A stretch of DNA of 64,000 nucleotides, taken from assembly GCA_022414725.1 (NCBI GenBank), contig CM039465.1, forward strand, positions 40,891,115 through 40,955,114. Direction: 5' to 3'. The DNA is from Microglena sp. YARC (Eukaryota > Chlorophyta > Chlorophyceae > Chlamydomonadales > Chlamydomonadaceae). Positions 1 through 10,577 of this stretch are shown piece by piece (within the stretch, counting starts at the first letter, position 1; every line of letters starts with the position of its first letter). The notes below the pieces were generated by a model that was given only the letters and a program-made list of their open reading frames with translations, was not told the DNA's origin and did no database searches. The translations under genes and the position numbers were made by a program.

Positions 1-289
1 AAAGTCTTTTTCAGTCCGTTGAAAACTAGCACCCCTTCAATGACGAAAGCCCAAAAGGCGCAAGGTCGTGAATAATCGGATGTTTGTACCGGTACTATTA
101 ATCGGCCTTACTCCGCCGTAGTAACACCAGCAAAAATATGCATAATCCAGGACTAAAGATAATGTAATATGGTACCGGTAGTCTGGCTACCGTCCTTGGA
201 TGGTTTTATGCCTCTTCGTATAGACTCAACTACTCCAGGTCATCCTGTCAGACGAATAAAAAACGTTGCGTCAACATGAGAACTAACCG

Positions 290-435
290 CTAGTGACGGC
301 ATGGTTGTATTTGTCAATTTGAAATCGAATCGCAATCAAAATTTGAAAGGCTGTCCACGCATGGGGCGGTAGTATCTCCTCGAAACGAATCTCCTCGAAT
401 CATTTGAATGCATTGTGGATAACTAGAATCGAGAG
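290..435 (+). repeat. Dispersed repeat, copy 1 (copy 2 at 2400-2830)
   Basis: The stretch around the motif gaaaggctgt.cacgcatggggcg recurs at about 2480-2580 with the same flanking order (a tttgtcaa.ttgaaat.gaatcg lead-in, then a run of ttgaatct..tc words, then ggata.c.... at the end). No coding potential is evident. It is an old interspersed repeat of unknown class. The rest of 1-740 shows nothing I can name. Confidence 0.6.
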
Positions 436-784
436 ATAATCGACTTGAATCCTGACTGTAATTAAGTATATAGTTAGCTAGACATGTGTCCGTACAATTT
501 AATATTTGGGGGGTGAAGAATCAATATAGCATGGCATGGCATGGCATTATTATTAAGGGCGCCTGGTGGCGCGTCCCGAATGAAATAAATTGAATACTTT
601 ATTCAGGGTCCAGACCGGGGTAGAAAAGGCATGACCGCATTCTTCAGGTCACACAAGTGCAATGCTCTCGGCCACCTGCTGTGGCTTCCTGACAGCAGCC
701 GCAGGTCAGGGTGAAGCCTTCTGGGCTAATGCACAACAGGCTTACTTGCTCCCGCTGTGACATCCTGGTACTCTGGCATGCAGC

Positions 785-830
785 TCTATGTGTGTATGTG
801 TATGTGTGTGTGTGTGCGTATATATATTTT
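785..830. repeat. (TG)n/(TATG)n microsatellite
   Basis: Alternating tgtgtgtatgtgtatg followed by a tgtg and tata run. Simple sequence; the Thr-His repeat peptide readable on the minus strand is an artefact of it. Confidence 0.9.
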
Positions 831-1009
831 CATGAACGTCAAGTAAAGATTTGATGCCGTAAATTTGAGTATGACAGTTGCCGAGTCCAAGTTGATAGTT
901 GCTGAGTGTAACGACAGTTGAGTTGGTCATCTCCTTATCTGGTTCCGTAAATATTCATGCTTCAGATCTCTCGCCATTCTCGCTTTAGCAATCTTCAGCA
1001 AGATTTTAA

Positions 1010-1226
1010 ACAAGTTATATGCAGCGTCGCATGCAAAGCTAAAAAATGACGGAGAGTGATCGCGAGGGAGCGACAGCTGGCAACGGAAGCGAGTTAGTTA
1101 CGAGGCCGTTGGCTGATGTGTCAGGCTTTGTCTCGGTCAGACGGTCGGACACACAGACGGACAAATGGGTAACCCTTAAACCCTGGGGGCTCCCACCCCC
1201 TTGAAGAGCGAGGGGGCTCCGCCAAA
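1010..1226 (+). repeat. Dispersed ~215-bp repeat family A, copy 1
   Basis: Shares the order gcagcgtcgc, gacggagagtg, ggcaacgga, cgaagcgagttagtt, gctga.gtgtcaggctt, ggacggacaaatggg and a terminal G/C hairpin (gggggctccc ... gggggctccgcc) with 16369-16600 and 18294-18512. Three copies lie in the same orientation. The terminal hairpin and compact size suggest a non-autonomous mobile element. No target duplication or tail was identified. Confidence 0.75.
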
Positions 1227-1574
1227 ATGTCCCTTTCACCCTGCCCCCTGAGATCTCTTTACCAAACTATCAAGGCCGTGCATCATCTTCAACTTGATTA
1301 CATATCCCTAGCTAGCAACTTTCTATCCCAAATCATCACCAATCTAGCCTCTACTTCTTCCATGGCAAGCAATGTCTGGGAACCCCCATTATGTATTTAT
1401 TCGAGGTAGATGATAATACATAGCTCTTCTCCAACTACCAACTAAAGGGACTGATGCTAGCCCCTAACTGCCTTAACTCCTCTATCCGGTTATCGATTCA
1501 CCCCCTGTCCTTGACTCATCTAACATGCTTGCCAACACCGGTATCCAAGTACCTCCAGAGGACTCCATGGCTCT

Positions 1575-2190
1575 TCACATGGCCATGCAATGATGCCCCA
1601 GCCAACCCACAGGTGGAACAAGCTCGCTGCATAGATCCCCAATGAAAGATGTGGCCAGTCTCTCCCTCATGTATCCCCAAAGATCCCAGTCACCTCTCCA
1701 ACATATGGGTAATTGCTGACGAGTTGTAGGGTGCCTCACTAAAGGCATGCTTGTTAGGAGCCATTGGTTGAAAGATGAACTTAGACATGCCATCCCCAGG
1801 AAAGTCATAGTTGTTGCAAGGGTTGGCTGCAACAGTCATAGCGTTGTACGGCCCTCGTAGTACGAGTGACTGCATTAAACACGACAGATGTCCCACTGCA
1901 CAAGCGACAGCAGAAGGAACTGACCACAAACGCTCGTCCTGCCCCACAGATGATGCTCCATGTTCCCAAATATAGTACTCTTCGAATATAGTACTCTTCG
2001 AAAACCAAGACCTCCTCAGGTCTGGTAACCATAGGTGTATTAGGATGAGCAGGAGGCAACGACCCCAACCACCAATGAAATTCCTCCCCAATAGCGCGGG
2101 TCCGCATGGCAGTACTTTCTGTCACTGACTGCTCTATAACATTCAATGCATTCCGTTGCGCTCCCTCATACATGCTAGCTGCAGCCGCTG
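1575..2190 (-). pseudogene. Possible degenerate coding segment, unidentified
   Basis: Minus-strand reading frames overlap here (for example residues MYEGAQRNALNVIEQS, then, after a frame change, APYNSSAITHMLERDWDLWG). They have amino-acid composition like real protein rather than simple repeat, but no single frame stays open. An 18-bp tandem duplication (gaatatagtactcttcga, about 1973-2000) breaks the frame. It may be a decayed gene or transposon fragment. I recognise no domain, so this rests on composition only. Confidence 0.25.
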
Positions 2191-2399
2191 AAACATAACT
2201 TCTCTTAATGCCTCGCTCACGCGCATCAGACGCTCATCCACATAGTGTCATAGGAAACCAGCAAAAGGAGCTCTGCCTATCTGCCTAAATCCCTCACGTC
2301 CTGCAATTCACAAAAAGAATTAAATTAATTCATCCATACACGCTTAGAATCTACACTTCTACCAACGCGCGCTACCCAGCTTGCGGGCTTGATTAGGGT

Positions 2400-2830
2400 A
2401 CATGCCTAACAGTACCTTTATCACTGCCCAAAAGCCAAAGATGAACGCCCCGTTGGCGATCGCAGTTGATAGGTCTCATGACATTCAAGCACTTGTCAAA
2501 TTGAAATTGAATCGTAATCAAGATTTGAAAGGCTGTGCACGCATGGGGCGGGAGTATATCCTCAACTTGAATCTCCTTGAATCTACTCAAATCATGTGAC
2601 TTGAATCTACTCAAATCATGTGACTTGAATCTACTCAAATCATGTGACTTGAATCTACTCAAATCGAATGCGAATGATCATGCGAATTGAATCTACTCAA
2701 ATCATGTGACTTGAATCTACTCAAATCGAATGCGAATGATCATGCGAATTGAATCTACTCAAATCATGTGACTTGAATCTCCTTGAATCTACTCAAATCA
2801 TGTGATAACATTCTGGATGACTATAATTAA
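2400..2830 (+). repeat. Dispersed repeat copy 2 with internal minisatellite
   Basis: The 5' part (2400-2575) matches 290-420. From 2565 it expands into ttgaatctactcaaatcatg / tgtgac units of about 24 bp, plus longer units containing gaatgcgaatgatcatgc. The expansion is absent from copy 1, so it arose locally. Confidence 0.75.
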
Positions 2831-3249
2831 TATAACAGAATGAGAGCTCTCAGTCTACTCGAGTCTGAGACGTTATACCGGTATAATATCGAGTATTAAA
2901 AGGGTTGAATATCTCCAGGGTGTATGTAAGTCAAGAACAAATGCCAAGCTATACTGCGCCAATAAATCAGATGACAATCGAGTGCATTGGCGCAATTAAC
3001 CTTGACAACACAAAATAGGTCGACTCCATGAGCCAAAGTGGAGCGTCTACTGAGGATATGGAAATCAGGTTAATTCCCGTGTGTATTTTGAAGATACTGG
3101 GGCGAAGGTGGAGCAACATGGGACCACGTCTGCCAAGGATTTGGGATCCAGGTTTACTCCCAGAGGGTCATAGGTGTTTTGGGAAGCTAGGGCGAAGGTG
3201 GCAAAACCTGGGACCACGTCTACGCCGGACGCGAATGTGTTTGTATGTT

Positions 3250-3288
3250 ACAGCAATACTGCTGCTGCTGCTGCTGCTGCTGCTGTTG
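3250..3288. repeat. (CTG)n microsatellite
   Basis: About nine uninterrupted ctg triplets after tacagcaatactg, followed by a gttggtg-rich stretch. Poly-Gln/Leu/Ala peptides in all frames are artefacts. Confidence 0.9.
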
Positions 3289-3701
3289 AAGTTGTGTTGG
3301 TGGGGTTTTTGGTGGTTGGTGGTATTGGTGTTTGTGTTGGTGTTGGTGACTTGGTGTTTGTGTGTGTACGTGTTGGCGACTTGGTGTTGGTGGATGAAGA
3401 GGGGGCGGGGGAGGAGGAGAAAGCGGCGACCTGGCTTCCTCTTTGGACATTGTTAATCAAAGCATCACGATAAGGACACATCCAAACAAGCAATCTTCTT
3501 GTGCACGAGGCCACACCTAGGGTCGGTCACCTATCAGCCCTTCATCTACTTTATCCAACTCAGATCCCTCGATGGGCTCTGCCGATTAAATGCAAAAACT
3601 GCATATTTGAACATCAGCAACCAAAGTATCACAATGCAAGGAACACAGACACCTATGCACTACTCAAATGAATGCTTCCCAAGGTGCTCCAGTTGGTGAG
3701 A

Positions 3702-3823
<122 letters not shown>

Positions 3824-3883
3824 TTCCAACATTCCAGGGGTAGCCAAATAGTTCAAAGGGAGTTCCGGCATGGGTTTGTGTCA

Positions 3884-4215
3884 CTCACCAGATCCCTCTT
3901 GTCCTGGCCCACGATGATAATGTGCTTGATAAAAGGGGAACACATGATCTGTCTTCAATGGGTTCCGGCTCATCGCTACATCTGTGTGTTTGTTTGCTTT
4001 AAGCTTAGAGGGTTATTGTATGGCTTTGGGTCGCTCACCACGGGTTCGGGTATGTGTCACTCTCAAAGCTCAGGCATAGAGGGTTAGGGTGTAGATTTAG
4101 GTCACTCATCATGGGTCAGGGTATGTGTTTGTGTCACTAATTAGGTCTCTCCTGTCCTGGCCCACGATGATGATGTCCTTGCTGATGGGGATAGGGTTAG
4201 GTCATGGATCTGTGT
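3884..4215 (-). repeat. Two degenerate copies of the 4332-4422 exon end plus splice donor
   Basis: On the minus strand, 3985-3890 reads like the exon at 4422-4332 (gatgtagcgatgag, then a gggccaggacaagag stretch, then ctg followed by gtgagt), with indels that break the frame. A second partial copy lies at about 4135-4215 and its donor is lost. The downstream intron therefore repeats the exon's own 3' boundary, the pattern seen throughout the window. Confidence 0.7.
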
Positions 4216-4244
4216 CACTCAAAATGTAATCATTATCAGCACCA

Positions 4245-4266
4245 TCAGCAGCATCATCATCATCAG

Positions 4267-4326
<60 letters not shown>
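4245..4326. repeat. (ATC)n and (CAG)n microsatellites
   Basis: An imperfect atc/cag stretch, then about 18 cag triplets. It directly abuts the donor of the exon at 4332-4422, so it lies at the very start of that intron. Confidence 0.9.
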
Positions 4327-4327
<1 letters not shown>

Positions 4328-4331
4328 TCAC

Positions 4332-4422
4332 CAGGTTTCTCTTGTACTGACCGGCGATGATGTGCTTGGTGACAGGGGAACTCATGATCTTGCTCTCCAT
4401 GGGTTCCAGCTCAACGTTACAT
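4332..4422 (-). CDS. Internal exon of an unidentified minus-strand gene
   Basis: The minus strand shows an acceptor (ccccaataacacag) followed by one base plus 30 open codons, beginning CNVELEPMESK and ending IIAGQYKRNL, then a consensus donor gtgagt. The splice signals are strong, the length fits phase 2 in and phase 0 out, and the peptide has ordinary composition. I cannot assign a family. No neighbouring exon was placed with confidence. Upstream is a G-rich minisatellite (4430-5234) and downstream are a CAG tract and two decayed copies of the same exon end. The duplicated copies retain KHII and GQ.KR residues, so the sequence was coding when it duplicated. A pseudogene remains possible. Confidence 0.45.
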
Positions 4423-4429
4423 CTGTGTT

Positions 4430-5234
4430 ATTGGGGGCAGGGGGGCGTGTGGGCAGGGGGATGGAAGCATGCAAGGGTGTGGGGTAGATGGGGGAGGGGG
4501 GCAATGGTGTGTGTCGGGGGTGGGGTGGGGTGGGGGATGGAGGCATGCAAGTGTGTGGAAAATATGGAGTCAGGGGCGCAGCAAGCGGGGTGTGTGTGGG
4601 CAGGGGAATGGATGCATGGGAGCGTGTGGAGTATATGGGGTCAGGGGGTCAGGGGGATGGAGGCATGCAAGGGTGTGGAATAGATGGGTGGAGGGGGCAA
4701 TAGTGTGTGTGTGTGGTGGTGGTGTGGTGTGTGTGTGGGGGGGGGGGGGGGGGGCAGGGGAATGGAAGCATGCGAGGTTGTGGAAAATATGGGGGCAGGG
4801 GGGCACTGGGGCAGCAAGGCGGGGTGTGTGTGGACAGGGGAATGGAGGCATGGGAGCATGTGGAATATATGGGGGGAGGGGGAGGGGGGCATGCAAGGGG
4901 GTGGAAAGATGGGTGGAGGGAGCAATGGGGCGTGTGTGGGGAGGGATGGAGGAATGCGAGGGTGTGGAAAAGAAGGGGGCAGGGGGGTAGTAAGGCGGGT
5001 TGTGTGTGGACAGGGGAATGGAGGCATGTGATGGAGTGAAAAGGATGGTGGAGGGGAGCAATGGGGCATGTGTGGGGAGGGGGGGGAGGGGAATGGAGGA
5101 ATGCGGGTGTGTGGAAAAGATGGGGCAGGGGGCAGTGAGGCGGGTTGTGTGTGGACAGGGGAATGGAGGCATGGGAGCGTGTGGAGTATATGGGGGCAAG
5201 GGGGACTGGTGTTCGGACTGGACCAGGGCAGGGC
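4430..5234. repeat. G-rich minisatellite, ~95-bp degenerate unit
   Basis: Units contain gggcaggggaatgga.gcatg, g.gtgtggaa.atatggg and a variable G run. The long Gly- or Pro-rich frames readable here are repeat artefacts. The array lies immediately upstream of the acceptor of the exon at 4332-4422, on that gene's strand. Confidence 0.9.
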
Positions 5235-5237
5235 GGG

Positions 5238-5281
<44 letters not shown>
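5235..5281. repeat. Poly-G tract
   Basis: About 45 nearly uninterrupted G. Its length is likely unreliable in the assembly, and it has G-quadruplex potential. Confidence 0.95.
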
Positions 5282-5283
<2 letters not shown>

Positions 5284-5339
5284 CCAAGGGGGGGACCCGG
5301 ACGTCATCGGGTCGTTTCCGGGTCCGGGACCCATCATCT

Positions 5340-6640
5340 AGTTTCTCCATCAAAACGCCGATGGAAATGAAAAACGGCAAAGGCGCGGCTCAGGAACGTG
5401 GCACTGCGGTAAGAATATAGTTGCGAACGTGATCTCTTATCGCGAGCCGCGTCGTTCGTCAGTCTCGCCAGAGGGGTCTCGCATTGATCATTTGTGGCGG
5501 ACAGCCCGGGACAGCCCCTGAAACAGCCCCGGGAAGGTCCTAGGCCCCCCCGGGTACCCTCCGAGCGGCACTTGTACGGGAGCTGCAACGGCACTAGTAC
5601 GGGAGAAGCTGGTTCGAGAATGAGGAACTGTACGTGCTGTCGTGCTTCGAGCACTCCTTCACTTTTGTACAGACCTGGTACAGACCTGGTACAGACCACC
5701 ATTTTTATTTTCAGATGGAAAGGAGTGAGAAGCTTCCATGCTACGGCCAGCTCCTCAGATTTACCCCTACCTTCACGCCATCACTTACCATGTAACTTGC
5801 CTCCATGCGCGCTTGGACCGCGGGTGGTGGAACTCCTGAAAGGTGGTGATCTAGAGACAGGGAATAATATCGGGGAGCAGCGAGATTAGAGCGGTAGCAG
5901 GAGTGGGAAGAATCCATACTCAGAACCGAGCTCAGAACTATATACAATGGGCCGCGCCACTCGGCCCTCCAAATCCTTCTGACGTCATGTTACCTCAGCA
6001 CCGCTCCGAAACCGCCCGTCACTTGCGACTCGTATGAATCTGAAAAACAACTATGGGTTTTATATAAAACCCACAGTCTGCGTGAAACGACTCATACCAA
6101 AGCCTATCCGCCTGCTTTGACTCGCTTCCGCCCACCCACCCCCCTCAACCTAAGCACCCGCAAGCTGTGGTCTGAAGACGCGAGCGACCATTACGCCCCA
6201 CCACAAGACAGTCCACATACACACAGGCAAGGTTCGCCGTAGCACCAAACATGTAGTGAGACTACCTTTTGCTATACGACCCATGGCATGGGGTAACACC
6301 GCCCCAACGCCACTGCTCAATAAAAGAACGGGCAGAGGCAAATGCGTATAGCCCGCAGCGCAATTTAGTGACAACTGCCAGTGACAAACGCCAACTCGGC
6401 TGCATGGACGGTTTCAATTCGTAAAACGTATCGCAGTCTTCGGCACTCACTCACTTATCGCACTCACTCATCGTAGCAGCATATCACTCACCCTCTATGT
6501 ATTCTCAAATAACAGGAGAGAGCGCAACCTAGTCAAGAATCCCTACCAAAGAACAGCCGAGACCTACCCGACCCGAGTCCGAGCTAACAGCCGAGACCAG
6601 AGACCCTGACCGAGACCACACCCTTTCCGACATGCCTGTC
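5340..6640. other. Non-repetitive region upstream of the 6892 gene
   Basis: Mixed sequence without a clear exon or simple repeat. Several open frames exist on both strands but none has supporting splice signals. A TATA-like tttatataaaac occurs at 6058-6069 and could be promoter sequence for the plus-strand gene whose first Met codon is at 6892. Short duplicated acctggtacag words lie at 5671-5696. Confidence 0.4.
6058..6069 (+). promoter_or_regulatory. TATA-like element, possible promoter
   Basis: The string tttatataaaac lies in otherwise GC-balanced DNA about 830 bp upstream of the start codon at 6892. An untranslated leader with an intron ending at the 6876 acceptor would make the distance reasonable. 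Based on motif only. Confidence 0.25.
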
Positions 6641-6721
6641 TGAATTAACTGAAATGGCACATGGTTTTCAGCCAAATAAGGGCTGCTCGCCGTCTTCCAA
6701 GCCCCCCCGGCCCCCCCCACT

Positions 6722-6782
6722 GGGCCCCACCCACCACCACCACCACCACCCACACACACCACCACCACCACCACACACCACG
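6722..6782. repeat. (CAC)n microsatellite
   Basis: Interrupted ccaccaccacc and cacacac runs lie just upstream of the acceptor that precedes the 6892 start codon. His/Thr/Pro-rich or Gly/Val-rich frames here are artefacts. Confidence 0.9.
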
Positions 6783-6891
6783 TGCGATACCCACGAAAAC
6801 TAAGCGGATTCGAAGTTTCGAACCCCTCGCCCCATCGACATGCCTTGACCACTTCGCTTTCTTGTCGTGCTCGCAGGTCGAAGTACCCATC

Positions 6892-7003
6892 ATGTCTGCT
6901 GAACGCGAAGTCGCTGTCGAGGCTGTCGGAATTGAGATGGCCGACATAGAGCAAAGGACCAGCGCCTCAGGCGCCAACGGATGTAACGGTGGCTCCAGTG
7001 ATG
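6892..7003 (+). CDS. First coding exon of an unidentified plus-strand gene
   Basis: The sequence shows an acceptor (tcgtgctcgcag, ending 6876), a short in-frame leader, then ATG at 6892 opening MSAEREVAVEAVGIEMADIE, and a donor (gatg followed by gtgagc) after 7003. It comprises 37 codons plus one base. The peptide is acidic and ends in a Gly/Asn/Ser-rich stretch (ANGCNGGSSD). Splicing to 8255 restores a Gly codon and keeps the frame open, which supports both exons. No family is recognised. I chose this start because it is the first in-frame Met after the acceptor, but translation could begin in an upstream exon. The gene's intron after 8444 appears to hold a MITE and the LTR retrotransposon. 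Confidence 0.55.
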
Positions 7004-7059
7004 GTGAGCAAGCTTGCTTTGAAGACAGTCTCGACCATATGTTTTGATCTGCGGTGTTC

Positions 7060-7125
7060 ATTACTTGAAGTTGAAGTTGAACTTGTTTTCATGGCTCCAG
7101 ACATTAGTTTGGCTGCACGTTATCT
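7060..7125 (-). repeat. Short dispersed repeat with weak coding look, copy 1
   Basis: The region ttgaagttgaacttgtttt through ttggctgcacg resembles 14150-14205. On the minus strand both read a similar peptide (AAKL..AM..(G/S)STS.S). Two diverged copies of a possible transposon-derived coding fragment; function unknown. Confidence 0.4.
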
Positions 7126-7744
7126 TAGGCTGTAACATAAACAATTGAATTATGTTGTTTATGTTTTGTGGTGTTGGTAAGTCCCCCTTGACTCAAGTTG
7201 AGGGCGTATCAGGATTCCTGTCTGTTGCCCAGATGTGTTTCCTTTTCAAGGAGGATTTTCGCCTCCAGGGGTGGGTCTCCCTATTCTAGCCCTAGACTCA
7301 AAAGATTAGATGTGATATGAGGAGTTCCTCCCACCGTATACTGTTACCAACACCAACACAACAGCAGTGAGAAGCAGACTATTGAGTCGCTGTGTGTACG
7401 TACGCATTTATGTATGCTAAACTGGAGCAGCTCAGGAACCACTCATCTTTGTTAGGATCCCATGCACTGCCCACCGTGTATTGTTCTGCTTGTTTAAATG
7501 TATGTTTGTTACAGCCCAGTTTGTTTTGCCTAAATCCTTCTTGTGAGGGCGCTACATTGGCCCTAGACTCTAATGATTAGATGTGATGTGGCAATTAGCA
7601 ATACACTTGGCGAATAGGACTGCCCTCCCTCTGCACTCCACTTATATGGTATGCTGCCTTAGACTCAATTAGATCCAGTGAACCAAGAATCTTGCACCAG
7701 GCTGCAAACACTGGATCTGGGCGAGTCCTTGAAGTTGAGCACAT

Positions 7745-7865
7745 CGCTCCTACTCTTTTGCAGGAGTGGCAACGCCATTCAAACTGAATCCTTGAAGTCG
7801 CTGTTTTGTGTCGGGTGACCCACCTCCTAGGGTGACGTACCTTTCACAACTAAAAACAAATGTAA
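7745..7865 (+). repeat. Dispersed repeat family B, copy 1
   Basis: The block gagtggcaac.ccattcaaactgaatcc through ctttcacaactaaa recurs at about 18205-18292, in the same orientation. Short interspersed repeat of unknown class. Confidence 0.6.
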
Positions 7866-7959
7866 CCTCCACCGAGTATGTTTGTGTTCCCTGTAAAGAG
7901 CTAAATTGTTCTGTTATTATAGGGGAGGAGAAGGGATTAGTTTGACATCTTCCCAACCA

Positions 7960-8096
7960 CAATGCCCCCACACCTCCCCTCCCCACTCCATCCCTCCTCC
8001 TCTTCTCCCCCCACCACCCTTCCTCCCCCCCACCACCCACACACCCACCCCACCCACCCACCACCCACCCACTCCACCCACCCATCCACCCACAAT
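7960..8096. repeat. CCCACC-rich simple sequence
   Basis: Pyrimidine-rich cccacccaccc and ctcccc runs. They lie upstream of the acceptor at 8254 but separated from it by about 150 bp of unique sequence. Confidence 0.85.
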
Positions 8097-8254
8097 GTAA
8101 AATTCTCCAAATGCCACATGCATTTACAATGTGACAGGAATCTGCATAGCACGAACTCCGGGGGGGCGTTGATTACAACTTATTGGGGTGCAAACGCGAG
8201 ATACTCATCACATACCTGAACCCTACCTCCTCCATCAATCCCCTGCCCCTTCAG

Positions 8255-8444
8255 GCCGATCCTCTGACTCTGGGGTACCCATGCTTCAACCCATGCTTGG
8301 GGTACCCATGCTTGGGGGAACTATGCTTGGGGTACCCATGCTTCAACAAGGTGCCCCAGCCCCAGCCCGCCTCAAGTTTGGAGGCAAGCCCATGAAGATT
8401 GAGACTGTCACTCTTTCTGGAGGCTTGAAGATGTTTGAGGCTAG
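8255..8444 (+). CDS. Second exon of the unidentified plus-strand gene
   Basis: Acceptor atcccctgccccttcag, then GC that completes a Gly codon with the G left by the 7003 donor. The frame reads RSSDSGVPMLQ, then a short Met-Leu-Gly-Val-Pro repeat (MLGVPMLGG, MLGVPMLQQ), then APARLKFGGKPMKIETVTLS. The likely donor is ctag followed by gtcagc at 8444/8445, leaving phase 2, but this donor is weak and later ones are possible. The MLGVP words are a DNA-level repeat of ggggtacccatgctt. No domain is recognised. Together with exon 1 this gives about 100 residues of a Gly/Pro/Met-rich N-terminus. Downstream exons were not found before 14 kb. Confidence 0.5.
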
Positions 8445-8790
8445 GTCAGCTCACTCCAGTCGAATTGCTGAGGCCCACCTGTGCTGGCTGAGGGGCCGAT
8501 AAGTATCTGTGGCTCAAAGCTTTTCTTTTCAGCTTTTATCAGCAGCTCCTAGGTGGCTCCCTGAGGCAGCCACAGTGCTACACCCCAATATTTCAGCAAT
8601 TATGGACAGCTGATGATTGTGCCAGGTTCAAGATTGCGTTAGGTTTAGCTGTTCAGCCAGTCAGGGGGGCTGCCTAGAAGCTGGTGCTCGTAGATTGTGC
8701 CTAGAACGAAGCTGCTACGCGGCGTGACGTTGCGGGGGCCAGCCCGTTTGCTTTCACTGGGGGCAACCACCAAGGTGTAGGGTTACTCAC

Positions 8791-8985
8791 CAGGGGCATT
8801 CAAAGCGCGCGCTTTTGCGCTTTTGAGCGCTGACTTTTTGACCCACTCTGCGCTTAAAGCGCAGTTTTGTGCACCCCCCTGTGGGCGCAGCAAGCAATTT
8901 TTGCGCTTTTTGCACTGCAAAGCGCAGTTTTTTTGTTTTCAAGTGCGCTAAAGCGCTGGCCAATTTGGCCATTTGAAGTACCCCG
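8791..8985 (-). mobile_element. hAT-like MITE copy 1 (195 bp)
   Basis: Imperfect terminal inverted repeats (caggggcattc ... gaagtaccccg) are flanked by a perfect 8-bp target duplication ttactcac (8783-8790 and 8986-8993). The interior is built from repeated agcgct/aaagcgc words and has no real coding capacity. An 8-bp duplication with CAGGG-type ends is typical of hAT transposons. Confidence 0.9.
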
Positions 8986-9322
8986 TTACTCACATGAAAA
9001 ACCCTGTGCTGACTCTCTTATTTAGTGAACAGCATTGTATTGCCAGTTGTACCTTGGCTTGGCATGCAATTGGACATGTGTTGGCGGTGCAGGGTGGCGC
9101 TGTATGTTGTTTGGTGTTGTGATATTTTCCAGACGATACCCACCTTGTGCATTGTGAGTTTGTCACGTTGTTTGTTGCTTATTGTACTATTTACGGGGTT
9201 GATGTCCCACACACTCATTGCTACATTCTTTCTTCAATTGTTTTAAGCAACATACATAGTACTGTCTTCCTGATTTCCATCGTCCACTGTCCTTGAATCC
9301 TCAAGTTTCATTGGACTCGTTT

Positions 9323-9542
9323 TGTTATTGTCCGTCGAGTCGGACACTGAGTTGGCATAGCGCACGCGTGGTCCTGTGGCTCCAGGACCCGGGTTGCCTG
9401 CCGCCGGGCCATAGGCTAGCTATGGCCCGCACGTGTCTTCGGAACCTTCCTGAAGACTTCCTTTTCTATATAGCCGCACGAGTTGCGATGAAAAGCTATC
9501 TGCTCTTCAGTCTTCACTGTGTAACAACTCTATCGATTGAAA
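9323..9542 (+). repeat. 5' LTR
   Basis: Begins TGTTATTGTCCG and ends CGATTGAAA, so its termini are TG...AA rather than the usual TG...CA. The end is fixed by where the two LTRs stop matching and by the flanking CGTTT. A ctatatag TATA-like element (about 9464-9473) could be the LTR promoter. Confidence 0.93.
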
Positions 9543-9558
9543 GGTTATCGGCCCGACC
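9543..9558 (+). promoter_or_regulatory. Candidate primer binding site (half-tRNA type)
   Basis: ggttatcggcccgacc directly follows the 5' LTR. It lacks the TGG expected for pairing to a tRNA 3' end. It resembles the Drosophila copia site that pairs with the internal, anticodon-stem part of initiator tRNA-Met (that site begins GGTTATGGGCCC). The one-base difference leaves the actual primer unknown. Confidence 0.5.
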
Positions 9559-9897
9559 GCTACCCGCAGACAGCGCCCCTGCGCCCGTGCCAAGTGGATC
9601 TTCAGCCCTGCACAAGGTGACAGTTTTCCCTCAGACTAGCTCGACGGCTTGAGTACTGCTTTTGGCCCTGGATTGTCTACGTATTCACGTGAGAAATCTT
9701 ACCTGCGCTGTCTCGCCTACTTCCCACACAACTCACCCGTTGTATCTACCATCCGCCACAGACGAAACGTAGACGCAGTCCAGGAGTCTGAGTGGATCTT
9801 CGACGTGAGTTGCACACTCATCAGATCACACACAGCGTTGCGCAATCCCACAAGGATTGCTTGTGCCACGGAGTATCAACCCTGCACACCCTCGAAG

Positions 9898-9898
<1 letters not shown>

Positions 9899-9932
<34 letters not shown>
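9899..9932. repeat. Poly-C tract in the element's leader
   Basis: About 34 uninterrupted C inside the otherwise young LTR element. Its length is probably unstable or mis-called. Confidence 0.9.
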
Positions 9933-10164
9933 TACCCTCTAATTCCGTCACCCATTCCCCACTTCCCGCTACTATCTCCACCATTACAGACCAACAAGAC
10001 CCATTTGGTTCCCCCTTTGTTGTCAACACTCCATCACCTGTACCTCCGAACCGCACACCAAAGACTGAAGCCCGACAAGCTTCACACCCGGATTACCCAC
10101 AGGCCGGTTTATTAACCCGGTGTGAAGACCAAGACCCCAAGACCCCAGCGCCGCGTCAGACACC

Positions 10165-10577
10165 ATGGCGACTCCAGCCAAGCTCCCTGCACTCATCTTC
10201 GACGGCACGCCTGCTGTCCCATGGCACAAGTTTGGACCCTTCCTTCTCCGTCACCTCAGGTCCACCCGGGGTGCATCTCCGTTGCCATTGAGGCAGCGAA
10301 GGACGTTGTCCCGCCGGTGAGCCAGCAGATGCCGAAGGATACCGCTGGAGGAGTCTCATTACCCGAATGTGGACAATGCTAATCCAACTATTGCGGCTCG
10401 TGCTGTTCCTACCCAATCAACATGGTAAAGAACGCTGTTGCACTGAATGAGATCCTCAAGCATTGTTCTGAACCCATCCAACAGGCCGTCCTAGCTAACA
10501 CTAACGTTGCTGCTAAAGCCTACAGGTTCCTCAAGACCTCATATGGAGAAAGGAACTCTGACCTCTAGACAGGGGCA
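10165..10577 (+). pseudogene. Broken gag N-terminus of the LTR element
   Basis: ATG at 10165 opens MATPAKLPALIFDGTPAV and WHKFGPFLLRHL, a pattern typical of copia gag starts. The frame is then lost. Further gag-like residues (NEILKHCSEPIQQAVLANT, AAKAYRFLKTSYGERNS) appear in another frame, followed by an in-frame TAG at about 10567 just before the long open frame at 10578. At least one frameshift and one stop therefore separate the start codon from the rest of gag. Confidence 0.65.
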
